A stretch of DNA of 37,527 bases from Gammaproteobacteria bacterium. Lineage in GTDB: Bacteria > Pseudomonadota > Gammaproteobacteria > HyVt-429. The DNA is taken from NCBI GenBank assembly GCA_022340345.1, contig JAJDOE010000068.1:1-37527 (forward strand), read 5' to 3'. This document shows positions 1 to 9,205 of this stretch, piece by piece. Made by a program: the position numbers and the translations under genes. The notes beneath the pieces are model-generated. The model was not told the origin of the DNA. It made no database searches and worked only from the letters and a program-made list of their open reading frames with translations. Each line of letters starts with the position of its first letter. Position 1 is the stretch's first letter.

Positions 1-50
1 CGGACAGAATATTAGTTTTTTATTACATACTAAATTAGAATTTCTGTCCA
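1..50. repeat. AT-rich inverted repeat at the 3' end of the M16 gene
   Basis: GGACAGAA at 2-9 is the exact reverse complement of TTCTGTCC at 42-49. The 32 bases between are almost all A and T, unlike the GC-rich surroundings, and hold the stop codon of the M16 peptidase gene (35-37). It could be a terminator hairpin with a large loop, a binding site, or the edge of an inserted or foreign segment whose other side lies outside the window. The arms are read directly; the role is unknown. Confidence 0.5.
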
Positions 51-2908
51 GCCCCGTTCGCCGCCGGCAGGATCAGCACCGGCCGGGCGTCCTGCCAACG
101 CAGGAACCTGCGCGCGCTGGCATTCACATGCCGCGGGCGGATGCCCGCAAGTTCCGCCAACTGGCGCCGGGCCTCCCCCAGGCGGCCCGGCCGTTCGTGG
201 GTACGCAGCAACACCCCCAGCCAGTAGTGATTGCTGCCCTGGCGGCGGCGCACCGCCTCCACTTCCTGGCGCAACGCCCGCTCCAGTTCCTCGTCCCCCA
301 CACCCTCCGCCACCAGCGTACTGGTGATCTGCCGCACCAGCTCCAGCATCTCCGTGGCCCGTTGCGGATCCACGTCCAGGCCCACGCCCATGATGCCGAA
401 GTTGGTAAACACCGGGCTGGCCGTGTTGCCGGCGCTGGGCGCGTAGCTCGCCCCGAGTTGCTCGCGGGCCCGGTCCAGCAATCGCTGACTGACGATGCGC
501 GTCAGCACCGCCAGACGGTAGCGGTCCCGGGTGCGGGTCACATCCACCGTCGGCCAGTACACCAGCGCCATACCGGTGGATGCCTGGCCGTGGTGCTCGA
601 AACGCCGCACCACGCCAGGTTCCGGAAAATGCAGACGCCGCGTTGCCCGCGACGGTGGCTTGCGCAGCCGTCGCGTGGGCAGGGCACCGAAGGTCTGTGC
701 CACGAGGTCAATCGCCTGCTCCGTATCCACGTCCCCCACCAGCGAAATCTCCAGGTATCCTTTCGCCAGGGGTTGGGCCAGCCAGTCGCGGAGCTCGTCC
801 AGGCTGCGGGCACGGGCCTGCTCCAGCGGAGCTAAGCCAAAGCGCGGATCACCGCCCCGCAGGTATCGGGCCACATCCGTTGCCAGCACACCACCCACCG
901 AATCCCGCGACCGCCGGTACAGGCCCGCCAGGGAATCCAGATACTGGGTGTAGGACTCGGGCCGGTATCCCGGGTCCACGAGGAACGCCGCCAGCAACTG
1001 CAGCTGGAACCGCAGGTCGCCGGAGGTGGTGCTACCGTGCAGCTGGAAGGCGTCGTTGCCGACGCTGAAATCCGTGCTTACATTGTGCCCGGAGCTCAGC
1101 TCGCCGAGTTCCGCGGCACTGTGCCGACCCAGGCCACCGGCAAGAAAGGCGGCACTGGCCAGAAGGTCCAGGCCAGGTTTGTCCGCCGGCAGCCGCAGGC
1201 GTCCGCTGCCGAAGCGCACTCCCACCAGTACCGTGCCCGCCTCCCGCTGGGTGCTGAGTACATTGAGACGTACCCGGTTGGCGAACTGCACGCTGACGAC
1301 GCCACTCGGCCGGTGCACGTGACGCCGCAGGACCCGGCCCCTGCGACCCGAATCGGCATAGGCGAAAGCTTCGCCCCGGGTAGCGACTTCCCCCAGCCCG
1401 GGCCGGGAACGGGATTTGGCCAGTGCCGTCTCCACCGCCGCCGGCGCCAGCCCCGGCACCCCGGCGACAAAGGCGTCCGGGGCAGCCTGCCAGGCCTCGC
1501 GAAATTGCGCCTCCACCCGGGCGCGGGAGGTATCCGCCAATACCTGTTCCAGCCACACCAGGTCATCCGCGTCCGCGCTGTAGACGTCCTGGTCCAGGAT
1601 GCTGCGCAACAGGCGATCGGCGATGGCTCCGGCCTTGGCAGTACTCCATTGCTGCACCCGGAGGCGGGCATCCGTAACCAGGGCATCTCGCTGGCGCTGG
1701 AATTCCGCGTCGCTGAAACCATCATTCAGGGCACCGCGCAAGCTGCGCTCCAGTGCCCCCAATGCAACTGCCCAGCGATCGTTTCGGCAAACCGCGGCCA
1801 GCACCAGCAAGCGGGCCTGGCCCCAGAGGATTTCGTCGTGCACCGTGCCGACCCGCAACGGTGGATCCGATCCCTGGCCAAGCTGGCTAAGGCGGTATTC
1901 CAGCATCCGGTGTGCCAGCCACAGTTCGGTGTCCCGGGCCCGCTGCGCACGGGTATCCGGAAGCCGCGGACGCAGCAGCGTCAGGCTGGCCTCCACCTGG
2001 CGACCGCGGCGCGGGTAGGTGTCCACCGCTGCTGGTCGCCGCGGAATTTCCAGCGTCGCCGGCTCAACCGCCTTGTCGCTGCCGCGAAAGGTGTCAAAGC
2101 GACGACGCAACTGCGCCAGCAACGCGGCGGGTTCAAAGTCCCCGACCGCCACCAGCAGAGTCCGGCGCGGATGGTAGTGACGCCGGTAAAAGGCTCGCAG
2201 GCCGGCGCTGGTGACCGCACGCAACGTATCCGCGCGCCCGACAGGATCCCGCTCCGGCAGCGGCGTACCCCGGAAGACAAAATGCAGGCGCGCCTTGCTG
2301 GCGCGCTGTTGCGGGGAATCACGCAATGCCATCTCCCGCAACACGACGGCGCTCTCCGCCTGCAGTTCAGCGGCCTCCAGATGCAGGCCGTCCGCGATAC
2401 CTCGCAGGTAGCCCAGGACGTCGTCCAGAATCTCCGGGGCATTGCGGGTGACTTCCAGGCGGTAGGTCGTCCCAGCATGGGTGGTGAACGCGTTGGTGTG
2501 TGGCCCGAAGGACATGCCCAGGTCCTGCAGGTGCTGCACCAGGCCGCCGGATGCCAGTTCCCCGGAACCCTGGAAGGCCATGTGCTCGAGCAGGTGCGCA
2601 TAGCCCTGCTCGCCATCCCGTTCATCCAGAGATCCGACCTGGAAATGCAGGCGCAGGCTGACCTGCCCGGCCGGGAGCGGGTGCCGAAGCAGGGCGATTC
2701 GCATGCCGTTGGCAAGCTGGTGCCACTGCACCCGCGGATCCGGGAGCACGTCACTGGAACGGTGAGGCCAGGGGCCCGCCAGGGCGGTGGACAGTCCCAT
2801 CCACAACAACAGGGCGGCAGGGAATCCGAGCCCGGAACCAAACCAGCCCTGCCGCCGGGGTTGGCCCGCTCCGATTCGATGACAACGCATACTAATTAGT
2901 ATAGGCAT
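35..2908 (-). CDS. Secreted M16 family zinc metallopeptidase (two-lobed)
   Basis: A periplasmic or secreted protease of the insulinase/pitrilysin M16 family, about 957 residues from the ATG at 2908. The inverted zinc site HLLEH lies at about residues 105-109, with the third ligand, Glu 185, 76 residues after the second His as in pitrilysin. The second half (about 540-957) has the M16 fold pattern without a zinc motif, as is usual for the inactive lobe. A hydrophobic segment near residues 26-45 ending in STALAG looks like a signal peptide with a long basic N-region. Starts at TTG 2944, ATG 2908 and ATG 2890 are all possible; the signal peptide suits 2908 or 2890. The gene stands alone, divergent from the symporter. 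The substrate is unknown; peptide clearance in the periplasm is the likely role. Confidence 0.9.
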   Translation of the reverse strand: MPILISMRCHRIGAGQPRRQGWFGSGLGFPAALLLWMGLSTALAGPWPHRSSDVLPDPRVQWHQLANGMRIALLRHPLPAGQVSLRLHFQVGSLDERDGEQGYAHLLEHMAFQGSGELASGGLVQHLQDLGMSFGPHTNAFTTHAGTTYRLEVTRNAPEILDDVLGYLRGIADGLHLEAAELQAESAVVLREMALRDSPQQRASKARLHFVFRGTPLPERDPVGRADTLRAVTSAGLRAFYRRHYHPRRTLLVAVGDFEPAALLAQLRRRFDTFRGSDKAVEPATLEIPRRPAAVDTYPRRGRQVEASLTLLRPRLPDTRAQRARDTELWLAHRMLEYRLSQLGQGSDPPLRVGTVHDEILWGQARLLVLAAVCRNDRWAVALGALERSLRGALNDGFSDAEFQRQRDALVTDARLRVQQWSTAKAGAIADRLLRSILDQDVYSADADDLVWLEQVLADTSRARVEAQFREAWQAAPDAFVAGVPGLAPAAVETALAKSRSRPGLGEVATRGEAFAYADSGRRGRVLRRHVHRPSGVVSVQFANRVRLNVLSTQREAGTVLVGVRFGSGRLRLPADKPGLDLLASAAFLAGGLGRHSAAELGELSSGHNVSTDFSVGNDAFQLHGSTTSGDLRFQLQLLAAFLVDPGYRPESYTQYLDSLAGLYRRSRDSVGGVLATDVARYLRGGDPRFGLAPLEQARARSLDELRDWLAQPLAKGYLEISLVGDVDTEQAIDLVAQTFGALPTRRLRKPPSRATRRLHFPEPGVVRRFEHHGQASTGMALVYWPTVDVTRTRDRYRLAVLTRIVSQRLLDRAREQLGASYAPSAGNTASPVFTNFGIMGVGLDVDPQRATEMLELVRQITSTLVAEGVGDEELERALRQEVEAVRRRQGSNHYWLGVLLRTHERPGRLGEARRQLAELAGIRPRHVNASARRFLRWQDARPVLILPAANGAGQKF
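2889..2902. promoter_or_regulatory. 14-bp palindrome over a possible M16 start codon
   Basis: ATACTAATTAGTAT is a perfect palindrome. It overlaps the ATG at 2890 on the minus strand and contains a TATACT-like -10 sequence when extended by one base. A near copy, CATACTAAATTAG, lies at 26-38 by the stop codon of the same gene. It could be a regulator site or a -10 region; neither can be settled from sequence alone. Confidence 0.3.
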
Positions 2909-2956
2909 CGGTCGCGCCCCGGTGTTCGTGCCCGGCGGCAGCAAACCGACACACCT

Positions 2957-2984
2957 TTGCCGGTGTTGGTCGGCAGTTTATGAT
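2957..2984 (+). promoter_or_regulatory. Predicted sigma-70 promoter of the AGCS symporter
   Basis: TTGCCG at 2957-2962 and TATGAT at 2979-2984 are separated by 16 bases, a good match to a sigma-70 promoter. Transcription would start near 2991 and give a leader of about 80 nt before the ATG at 3073. I see no recognisable riboswitch in that leader. Confidence 0.5.
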
Positions 2985-3061
2985 CCCCTCAACCCGGGTG
3001 GTGCAACCAAAACCCATAACCCATCATGCACCGAGCTTCCCGGCAAACCAATCCGGAATCC

Positions 3062-3067
3062 AGGAGG
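3062..3067 (+). promoter_or_regulatory. Ribosome binding site that fixes the symporter start
   Basis: A full AGGAGG lies five bases before the ATG at 3073. It makes this the start rather than the in-frame ATG at 2980, which would overlap the predicted -10 box. Confidence 0.8.
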
Positions 3068-3072
3068 AACAC

Positions 3073-4398
3073 ATGACAGACATCCTTAACGAGGTCAGCG
3101 GGATCGTATGGGGTCCGTTCATGCTCGCCGCCCTGTTTGGCGTCGGCGCCTACCTGACCATCGGCCTGCGCCTGATGCCCTGGCGCAGGGTCGGCACGGC
3201 GTTTGCCATGCTGTGGAAAGGCCGCAAAGCGGAAGGCGATGGAGACATCACGCCGTTTCAGGCCCTGATGACCGCGCTGTCCGCCACCATCGGTACCGGC
3301 AACATCGCCGGGGTGGCCACCGCCATCGCGCTCGGCGGACCCGGGGCGGTGTTCTGGATGTGGATTACCGCCCTGGTGGGCATGGCCACCAAGTACGGCG
3401 AGGCGGTACTCGCCGTGAAGTACCGGGAAGTAGATGACCGCGGCCGCTACGTAGGCGGACCGATGTACTACATCAAGAACGGGATGGGCGCCGGATGGGC
3501 CTGGCTGGGCTTCGCCTTCGCCATTTTCGGCATGGTGGCGGCCTTTGGCATTGGCAACATGGTGCAATCGAATTCGGTGGCGGACGCCGTCGAAAGCAAC
3601 TTTGGATTTCCCGAGTGGTCCACCGGACTCGCAATCATGATTTTAGTGGCACTGGTAGTGTTCGGCGGCATCAAGCGGATCGCTCACGTGGCCGAGGCTC
3701 TCGTGCCGTTAATGGCGATCGTTTACGCAGGTGGCGCCCTGGTCATCATCCTTGCTAACGCAAGCGAGGTTCCGGCGGCTCTATCAACTATCGTTTCCAG
3801 CGCTTTTTCCGGCACAGCGGCGACCGGTGGTTTCGCCGGAGCCGCGATATGGGCCGCCGTCCGCTTCGGAGTGGCGCGCGGCGTGTTCTCCAACGAGGCG
3901 GGACTGGGAAGTGCTCCCATTGCCCACGCGGCCTCGGCCACCAACGACCCGGTGCGACAGGGAATGATCGGCATGCTCGGGACTTTCATCGACACCATCA
4001 TCCTTTGCACCATGACCGCCCTGGTGATTGTCCTGACCGGCACATGGACCAGTGGCGAAACCGGTGCAACCCTATCCACAACCGCCTTCGGCACCGGGCT
4101 GCCCGGCTTCGGCAACTTCGTGGTGACCTTCGGCCTGATCATCTTTGCCTTCACCACCATCCTGGGCTGGAGCTACTATGGCGAACGCTGCGCCGAATTC
4201 GTGTTCGGCACCAAAGTCATTACTCCCTACCGGGTACTTTGGGTATTGGCGATCATGGCCGGCGCCAGCGGAAGCCTGGAATTCATTTGGCTGCTGGCGG
4301 ACGTGCTCAATGGCATGATGGCGATTCCCAACCTGATTGCACTGGCCGTTCTCAGCCCGGTGATCTTCAAGCTGACCCGCGAATACAAAGGCCACTGA
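3073..4398 (+). CDS. AGCS family sodium:alanine/glycine symporter
   Basis: An inner-membrane transporter of 441 residues that takes up alanine, glycine or a related small amino acid with Na+. Family hallmarks are visible: [16 protein letters not shown] at about residues 70-85, [10 protein letters not shown] at about 128-137, and [15 protein letters not shown] in the second half, with about ten hydrophobic helices. Length is normal for the family. It is transcribed alone, from a promoter at about 2957-2984 to a strong terminator at 4413-4447. The exact substrate cannot be read from the sequence. Confidence 0.93.
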   Translation: MTDILNEVSGIVWGPFMLAALFGVGAYLTIGLRLMPWRRVGTAFAMLWKGRKAEGDGDITPFQALMTALSATIGTGNIAGVATAIALGGPGAVFWMWITALVGMATKYGEAVLAVKYREVDDRGRYVGGPMYYIKNGMGAGWAWLGFAFAIFGMVAAFGIGNMVQSNSVADAVESNFGFPEWSTGLAIMILVALVVFGGIKRIAHVAEALVPLMAIVYAGGALVIILANASEVPAALSTIVSSAFSGTAATGGFAGAAIWAAVRFGVARGVFSNEAGLGSAPIAHAASATNDPVRQGMIGMLGTFIDTIILCTMTALVIVLTGTWTSGETGATLSTTAFGTGLPGFGNFVVTFGLIIFAFTTILGWSYYGERCAEFVFGTKVITPYRVLWVLAIMAGASGSLEFIWLLADVLNGMMAIPNLIALAVLSPVIFKLTREYKGH

Positions 4399-4412
4399 GC
4401 AAACGATGTTGC

Positions 4413-4447
4413 GGCGCCGGTTCCGCTTCGGGGCCGGCGCCCTTTTT
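4413..4447 (+). terminator. Rho-independent terminator of the symporter gene
   Basis: GGCGCCGG at 4413-4420 pairs perfectly with CCGGCGCC at 4434-4441, and inner CCG/GGG bases can extend the stem. A run of five T follows at 4443-4447. It lies just after the symporter stop codon and so isolates the symporter from icd. Confidence 0.85.
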
Positions 4448-4543
4448 CGTCCTGGGTTCAGCAGCGACCCGGCGGGCAAATGGAGCGATTTGCACGGCTT
4501 TGATACACTCCGCGCCCGCCCCGCCCTTCGGAGACCACGCCCG

Positions 4544-6304
4544 GTGAAACACGTACAGCTCCCCGCCCACGGCGAGAAAATTCGCATCGAGAAGGGTCGC
4601 CCGATCGTTCCGGATCAGCCGATCATCGGCTACATCGAAGGGGACGGGATCGGGCCGGATATCACCCACGCCTGTCTGCGGGTATGGGACGCGGCGGTGG
4701 AAAAGGCATACGGCGGCAAGCGCCGCATCGCCTGGTGCGAGTTATTCCTCGGCGAAAAGGCCGCCGGCCTGTACGACGGCGACTATTTTCCCGCTGAGAC
4801 GCTTGACGCGATCCGCGACCTGCGGGTTGCCATCAAAGGACCCCTGACCACCCCGGTGGGCGGCGGTTTCCGTTCCCTGAACGTGTCCCTGCGCCAGGAA
4901 CTGGACCTGTACGCCTGCGTACGACCGGTCCGCTACTACGCCGGTGTGCCCTCGCCGCTTTGTTCTCCCGAGGACGTGGACGTGGTGATTTTCCGGGAAA
5001 ACACCGAAGACGTATACGCGGGTATCGAGTACCGCAGCGGCAGCGACGAAGCGGAAAAACTTTCCCGCTTCCTGCGAGAGGAAATGGGCGCCGAATTTTT
5101 CGACCAGGCCGCCCTGGGAATCAAACCGATCAGCCCTTTCGCCACCCGGCGACTGGTGCGCAAAGCCATTCAGTACGCTATCGACAACGATCGGGAAAGC
5201 GTCACCCTGGTACACAAAGGGAACATCATGAAGTACACGGAAGGCGCGTTCCGCAACTGGGGTTATGAAGTCGCAAAGGCCGAGTTCAGTGACCGGCTGA
5301 TCACCGAGGAACAGCTCTACACCGAGTACAACGGCCGCCAACCGGAAGGCAAGATCGTGATCAAGGACCGTATCGCCGACATCATTTTCCAGCTGCTGCA
5401 GTTGCGTCCTGCGGAGTTCGACGTGATCGCCACCATGAATCTCAACGGTGACTACCTTTCTGATGCCGCGGCTGCGGAGGTCGGTGGCGTAGGCATCGCT
5501 CCCGGGGCCAACATCTCCGACGAGATCGCGGTGTTCGAGGCCACCCACGGAACCGCGCCCAAGTACGCCAATCAAAACAAAGTCAATCCCTCGTCGTTGC
5601 TGCTGTCCGGCGTAATGATGCTGGAGTTTCTCGGCTGGAAGGAAGCAGCAGTCCTGATTAACGCCGCGTTTCCAAAGGTAATCGCCGACCGTACCGTTAC
5701 CTATGATTTTGCCCGTCAGATGGAAGGCGCCATTACCGTCAGCACCAGCGGCTTTGCCGATGCGCTCATCGCCAAAATCACCAACGAGGCGGATGACCTC
5801 GCGCGATTCGAGGAGGAACGTCGCCGGGCGGTACTCGCCCAGCGGGAGGAGCGCGAAGCCAAGCGTATCGCCGACCCGATCCGTGCGATGAAGGATTCCG
5901 GCCGCCAACCACGAACCGCAGCGGGCGTCATGTCTCCAATGCGTTCCCTGCCGGCAGACACCACGATTGCGGACGCCACCCGCTACATGCGGGAGAACGG
6001 CTTCTCCTCGGTGCTGGTGGAACCCGGCGACGACGGCGTCTGGGGCATCATGACCGAGCACGATGTAGTTTCCCGCATCGTCGGCGAGAACCGCGCGGCC
6101 GCCGCGATCCAGGTGGGCGAGATCGCCAGCAAACCCCTGGTCAGCGTTCCGCCGGACACCGGCCTGACGGACGTTGCCTCGCTGATGAACGAGCGCGATT
6201 TTCGCCGCGTTGCGGTAACCGAGAACGGGCAGCCGATCGGCGTCATTTCGGAATCCGATATCTTCCGGGTCGTCGAAGAGTTCGGCTGGCGCCCGGAAGA
6301 ATAG
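4544..6304 (+). CDS. icd: NADP isocitrate dehydrogenase with C-terminal CBS domain pair
   Basis: Oxidises isocitrate to 2-oxoglutarate and CO2 with NADP+ in the TCA cycle. Residues 1-410 follow E. coli Icd closely. The NADP-binding set K340, Y341, V347, Y387 and R391 equals E. coli K344, Y345, V351, Y391 and R395, and S111 equals the AceK-phosphorylated Ser113. A charged, Glu/Arg-rich helical linker (about 411-460) leads to two CBS domains at about 463-517 and 524-580, so the protein is 586 residues instead of about 416. CBS pairs usually bind adenine nucleotides, so allosteric control by energy charge is inferred. The GTG start has GGAG ten bases upstream and gives an N-terminus aligned with E. 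coli Icd. An earlier in-frame ATG at 4406 lies in the terminator and is rejected. Confidence 0.93.
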   Translation: MKHVQLPAHGEKIRIEKGRPIVPDQPIIGYIEGDGIGPDITHACLRVWDAAVEKAYGGKRRIAWCELFLGEKAAGLYDGDYFPAETLDAIRDLRVAIKGPLTTPVGGGFRSLNVSLRQELDLYACVRPVRYYAGVPSPLCSPEDVDVVIFRENTEDVYAGIEYRSGSDEAEKLSRFLREEMGAEFFDQAALGIKPISPFATRRLVRKAIQYAIDNDRESVTLVHKGNIMKYTEGAFRNWGYEVAKAEFSDRLITEEQLYTEYNGRQPEGKIVIKDRIADIIFQLLQLRPAEFDVIATMNLNGDYLSDAAAAEVGGVGIAPGANISDEIAVFEATHGTAPKYANQNKVNPSSLLLSGVMMLEFLGWKEAAVLINAAFPKVIADRTVTYDFARQMEGAITVSTSGFADALIAKITNEADDLARFEEERRRAVLAQREEREAKRIADPIRAMKDSGRQPRTAAGVMSPMRSLPADTTIADATRYMRENGFSSVLVEPGDDGVWGIMTEHDVVSRIVGENRAAAAIQVGEIASKPLVSVPPDTGLTDVASLMNERDFRRVAVTENGQPIGVISESDIFRVVEEFGWRPEE

Positions 6305-6329
6305 CGGCCGCGACAACCGGTCCGAGCGC

Positions 6330-8003
6330 ATGCCCGCCCTGCGCCCTCCCCGCATCCTGCTTTTTGACTGGCATGCCACCCTGGTGGACACGCTGGACGC
6401 GATGTATGCAGCCGTCGATGAAATGCTTACCCAGATCGGACCGCTGGGCCTGGCGCAGCGGCTGGCCCCGGTTTCCGACTGCAAGACCATCGACGACGCC
6501 AAGCTGGTGGCCTACGTACACCAACACCACGCGCTGCACCCAAAACTGCGTGCCGAACGGCGGGTATCGCGGACCGATATCTTCGAGGTGTTGTTCGGTT
6601 CCGACGCCGCCGCCAAGCAACTGGCTCACGAGGCATTCAATGTTTGCTACCGCCGCCATTTCGGTGAGGTTCGGCCCTTCGAGACCGGTATTCCACAACG
6701 ACTGCGACGACTACGCGCGGAAGGCGTGCGGCTCGGGATCGCCAGCAATCGCTCCCGGGAATTCCTGGAACACGAACTGGAACGGCTCGGAGAAGACTGG
6801 GTCGGGTTGTTCGATGCCATCGCCTGTGGCGACGACGCCACCTGGCACAAACCCAACCCGGAAGTACTGATCCGCGCCCTGGACGATCTGTATGCGGTCC
6901 CGGCCACCAATGTCTGGTACGTGGGCGACTCCACCACAGATATTGCCGCCGCTGGCAAGGCGGGGTTGAGCAGCATCTTTTACAACGGCGCGAACTGGGA
7001 CGATGGCTGGTTGCGCAAGATTTTCCCGGGCTCGGTCGAGCACCCCTGGCTGCCGGACTCGGTGGTCGACGATTTCGAGGAACTGGAAAAATTGGTGGTC
7101 TGCTGTATCCGCCACGCCCTGGACAACCGGGATTGCAACGAGCGTACCGAGCGCCTGTTCAGCAGCTTTTTCCCGGAGTGGCAGAACACCAGCGTGCTGG
7201 CGCCGCCGCGTTTTATCCTGTTTGACTGGCATGCCACGCTGGCGGACACCCTCGACGCCATGTACCGGGCGGTGGATGACCTGTTGCCGCGATTCGATGA
7301 GCTCGGCCTGACCGGGCGGCTCATTGACCCGGCGAAGAGCAAGACCGTGGAAGATGCCAGACTGGTAGAGTACGTCCGCGACCGCAAGCAATTGCACCCG
7401 AAGATCAAGGCGGACCGCAAGATCTCGCGCACCGACATCTTCGAAGTGTTGTTCGGTTCCGATGACGAAGCCAAGCGCATCGCTCACCACGCCTTCAATG
7501 AATGTTATCGGCGCCACTTCGGTGCGGTGGTTCCTTTCGAGCCCGGCGTGCGGGACATGCTGGTGTACCTGAAGAAACTGGGAATTCGCGTTGGCGTGAT
7601 GAGCAACCGGGACCGGGAATTCCTGGAACACGAATTGGAAATCATCGAGGACGGCCGCTGGAAGGATCTCTTCGACGTCGTGGTGGGAGGCGATGAAACC
7701 CGGCGGCGAAAGCCCTTTCCGGATCCGATTCTCAAGGCCATTGAAGACGTGGGCGAGAACCCCGGTCTGCATTGCTGGTACGTGGGCGATTCCACCACCG
7801 ACATCATCTCCGCCCGGCGCGCGGCGGTGACCAGCGTGTTCTACAACGGCGCCCACTGGGATCCCCGCTGGATCATGAAGATTTTTCCGGGCACCCGTGC
7901 GCACCCCCACCAGCCTCACGTGGTGATGGACAGCTTCGCGGAGTTTCGTGAACTGGTTCGCCTGCACCACGGCAAAGTGGCTGACAGCGACGCCGCCCCG
8001 TGA
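6330..8003 (+). CDS. Tandem-duplicated HAD-superfamily hydrolase
   Basis: A 557-residue cytoplasmic protein of two full HAD domains (about 1-260 and 288-545) that are clearly similar to each other. Each has motif I as DWHAT (nucleophile D13 and D299), motif II Ser in ASN/MSN (S139, S425), the motif III Lys (K174, K461) and motif IV GDSTTD (199-204, 486-491). The second Asp of the usual DxDxT is His in both copies, so the general acid/base differs from standard HAD phosphatases. Both also share SRTDIFEVLFGSD and CYRRHFG in the cap region. The gene starts 25 bp after icd and overlaps the next permease gene by 4 bp. The substrate is unknown; phosphatase or another phospho- or halo-substrate hydrolase are options. 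Confidence 0.85.
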   Translation: MPALRPPRILLFDWHATLVDTLDAMYAAVDEMLTQIGPLGLAQRLAPVSDCKTIDDAKLVAYVHQHHALHPKLRAERRVSRTDIFEVLFGSDAAAKQLAHEAFNVCYRRHFGEVRPFETGIPQRLRRLRAEGVRLGIASNRSREFLEHELERLGEDWVGLFDAIACGDDATWHKPNPEVLIRALDDLYAVPATNVWYVGDSTTDIAAAGKAGLSSIFYNGANWDDGWLRKIFPGSVEHPWLPDSVVDDFEELEKLVVCCIRHALDNRDCNERTERLFSSFFPEWQNTSVLAPPRFILFDWHATLADTLDAMYRAVDDLLPRFDELGLTGRLIDPAKSKTVEDARLVEYVRDRKQLHPKIKADRKISRTDIFEVLFGSDDEAKRIAHHAFNECYRRHFGAVVPFEPGVRDMLVYLKKLGIRVGVMSNRDREFLEHELEIIEDGRWKDLFDVVVGGDETRRRKPFPDPILKAIEDVGENPGLHCWYVGDSTTDIISARRAAVTSVFYNGAHWDPRWIMKIFPGTRAHPHQPHVVMDSFAEFRELVRLHHGKVADSDAAP

Positions 8004-9205
8004 ACCGGCCGCTGCCGCTGGTCGCACTCATGTGCCTGGCCCAAGTGCTGAGCATGGCGGGTTTCGCCACCTACGCCACGGTGCTGCCGGAGCTGCAGCT
8101 GAGCTGGGGATTAAGCAATACCCAGGCCGGCTGGATCGCCAGTGCCTTTTTTGTCGGCTACGTGGTGGCGGTACCGCCACTGGTGGGTCTGACGGATCAC
8201 AACGATCCGCGCCGCATCTGGCTGGCGGGCGCACTGTTTGCGGGACTCGGAAATGCCGGATTCGCCTGGCTGGCAAGCGACCTGTGGAGTGCCACGGCGT
8301 TCCAGGCGCTGGCGGGTGCGGGCCTCGCCGGCACCTACATGCCGGGACTGAAGATGCTCACCGACCGGCTGCCCCACGAGATCGCAGTTCGGGCGACTCC
8401 CTATTACACCGCCACCTTCGGCATCGGCACTGCGCTCTCCTACTGGCTGGCCACGCATGCCAGCGACTGGTCGGACTGGCGCGCCGCTTTCACAGTAGCC
8501 GCCGCGGGAACGCTACTGGCGGCCGTCTTGGTGCTACTCAGCATACCGCCCCGTGCGGCCACCACGGGCGGCAGCAGACACCCCCTGAATTTCCTGCCGG
8601 TGCTGCGCAACCCGGCGATCCTCACCTGGTCACTGGCCTATGCCGGGCACTCCTGGGAACTGCTGGCCCTGCGTGCCTGGCTGGTGGCGCTGCTGGGTTT
8701 CAATCTGGCCCGGCAGGGCACCGATCCCGGCGCCTGGGATCCGGGCAACGTCGCCACGCTGGTGGCCCTGGGCGGGGTTCCGGCGAGCGTACTGGGCGCG
8801 GAAATCGCGCGGCTCATGGGGCGCCGGCGCACCATCCGCGTGGTAATGGCCATTTCCCTTCTGCTGGCAGTGGCGCTGGGAGCGGCGGCCGGCGGCTCCT
8901 ACCGGTGGCTCGCGGGGCTGGCGCTGGTCTATAACGTGTTCATTCTGGCCGACTCCGGCGCGATCACCGCGGGCGTGATCCATTCCACGCCGGCGGACCT
9001 GCGCGGTGCCGCCATGGCGGTGCACAGCATCCTGGGCTTCTCCGCCGGCATCGTGGGACCGCTGGCGGTGGGCCTGGCACTGGACCTGGCCGGTGGCGGT
9101 GATTCGGTGTTTGCGTGGCTGCTGGGTGTCATTACAATCGGCCTGGGCTCAATCCTGGGCCTGCTGGCCCTGAGCGCGGGACGCCAACCCGGTGAACGAA
9201 TATGA
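8000..9205 (+). CDS. MFS transporter (first of a tandem pair)
   Basis: A polytopic inner-membrane protein of 401 residues with about twelve hydrophobic helices and a cytoplasmic loop after helix 6 (residues near 190). The loop after helix 2 reads LVGLTDHNDPRRIW, a form of the MFS G-x-x-x-D-x-x-x-R-R motif. The GTG start overlaps the HAD stop in GTGA, and its own stop overlaps the next start in ATGA, so the three genes are almost certainly translated together. Substrate and direction of transport are unknown. Confidence 0.85.
   Translation: MNRPLPLVALMCLAQVLSMAGFATYATVLPELQLSWGLSNTQAGWIASAFFVGYVVAVPPLVGLTDHNDPRRIWLAGALFAGLGNAGFAWLASDLWSATAFQALAGAGLAGTYMPGLKMLTDRLPHEIAVRATPYYTATFGIGTALSYWLATHASDWSDWRAAFTVAAAGTLLAAVLVLLSIPPRAATTGGSRHPLNFLPVLRNPAILTWSLAYAGHSWELLALRAWLVALLGFNLARQGTDPGAWDPGNVATLVALGGVPASVLGAEIARLMGRRRTIRVVMAISLLLAVALGAAAGGSYRWLAGLALVYNVFILADSGAITAGVIHSTPADLRGAAMAVHSILGFSAGIVGPLAVGLALDLAGGGDSVFAWLLGVITIGLGSILGLLALSAGRQPGERI

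Noticed and set aside
1037-2899. 620-codon open frame on the plus strand
   Set aside because: It lies wholly antisense to the M16 peptidase, whose zinc motif and homology are clear. High GC content keeps antisense frames open.
2985-3072. Possible glycine riboswitch in the symporter leader
   Set aside because: AGCS genes can have one, but the 80-nt leader is too short and lacks the conserved core; only a weak 6-bp stem (3000-3005 with 3027-3032) is present.
4742-6502. 586-codon open frame on the minus strand across icd
   Set aside because: Antisense to a strongly conserved Icd and the CBS pair; its translation shows no domain.
6711-8027. 438-codon minus-strand frame over the HAD gene
   Set aside because: Antisense to duplicated HAD domains with all motifs in place.
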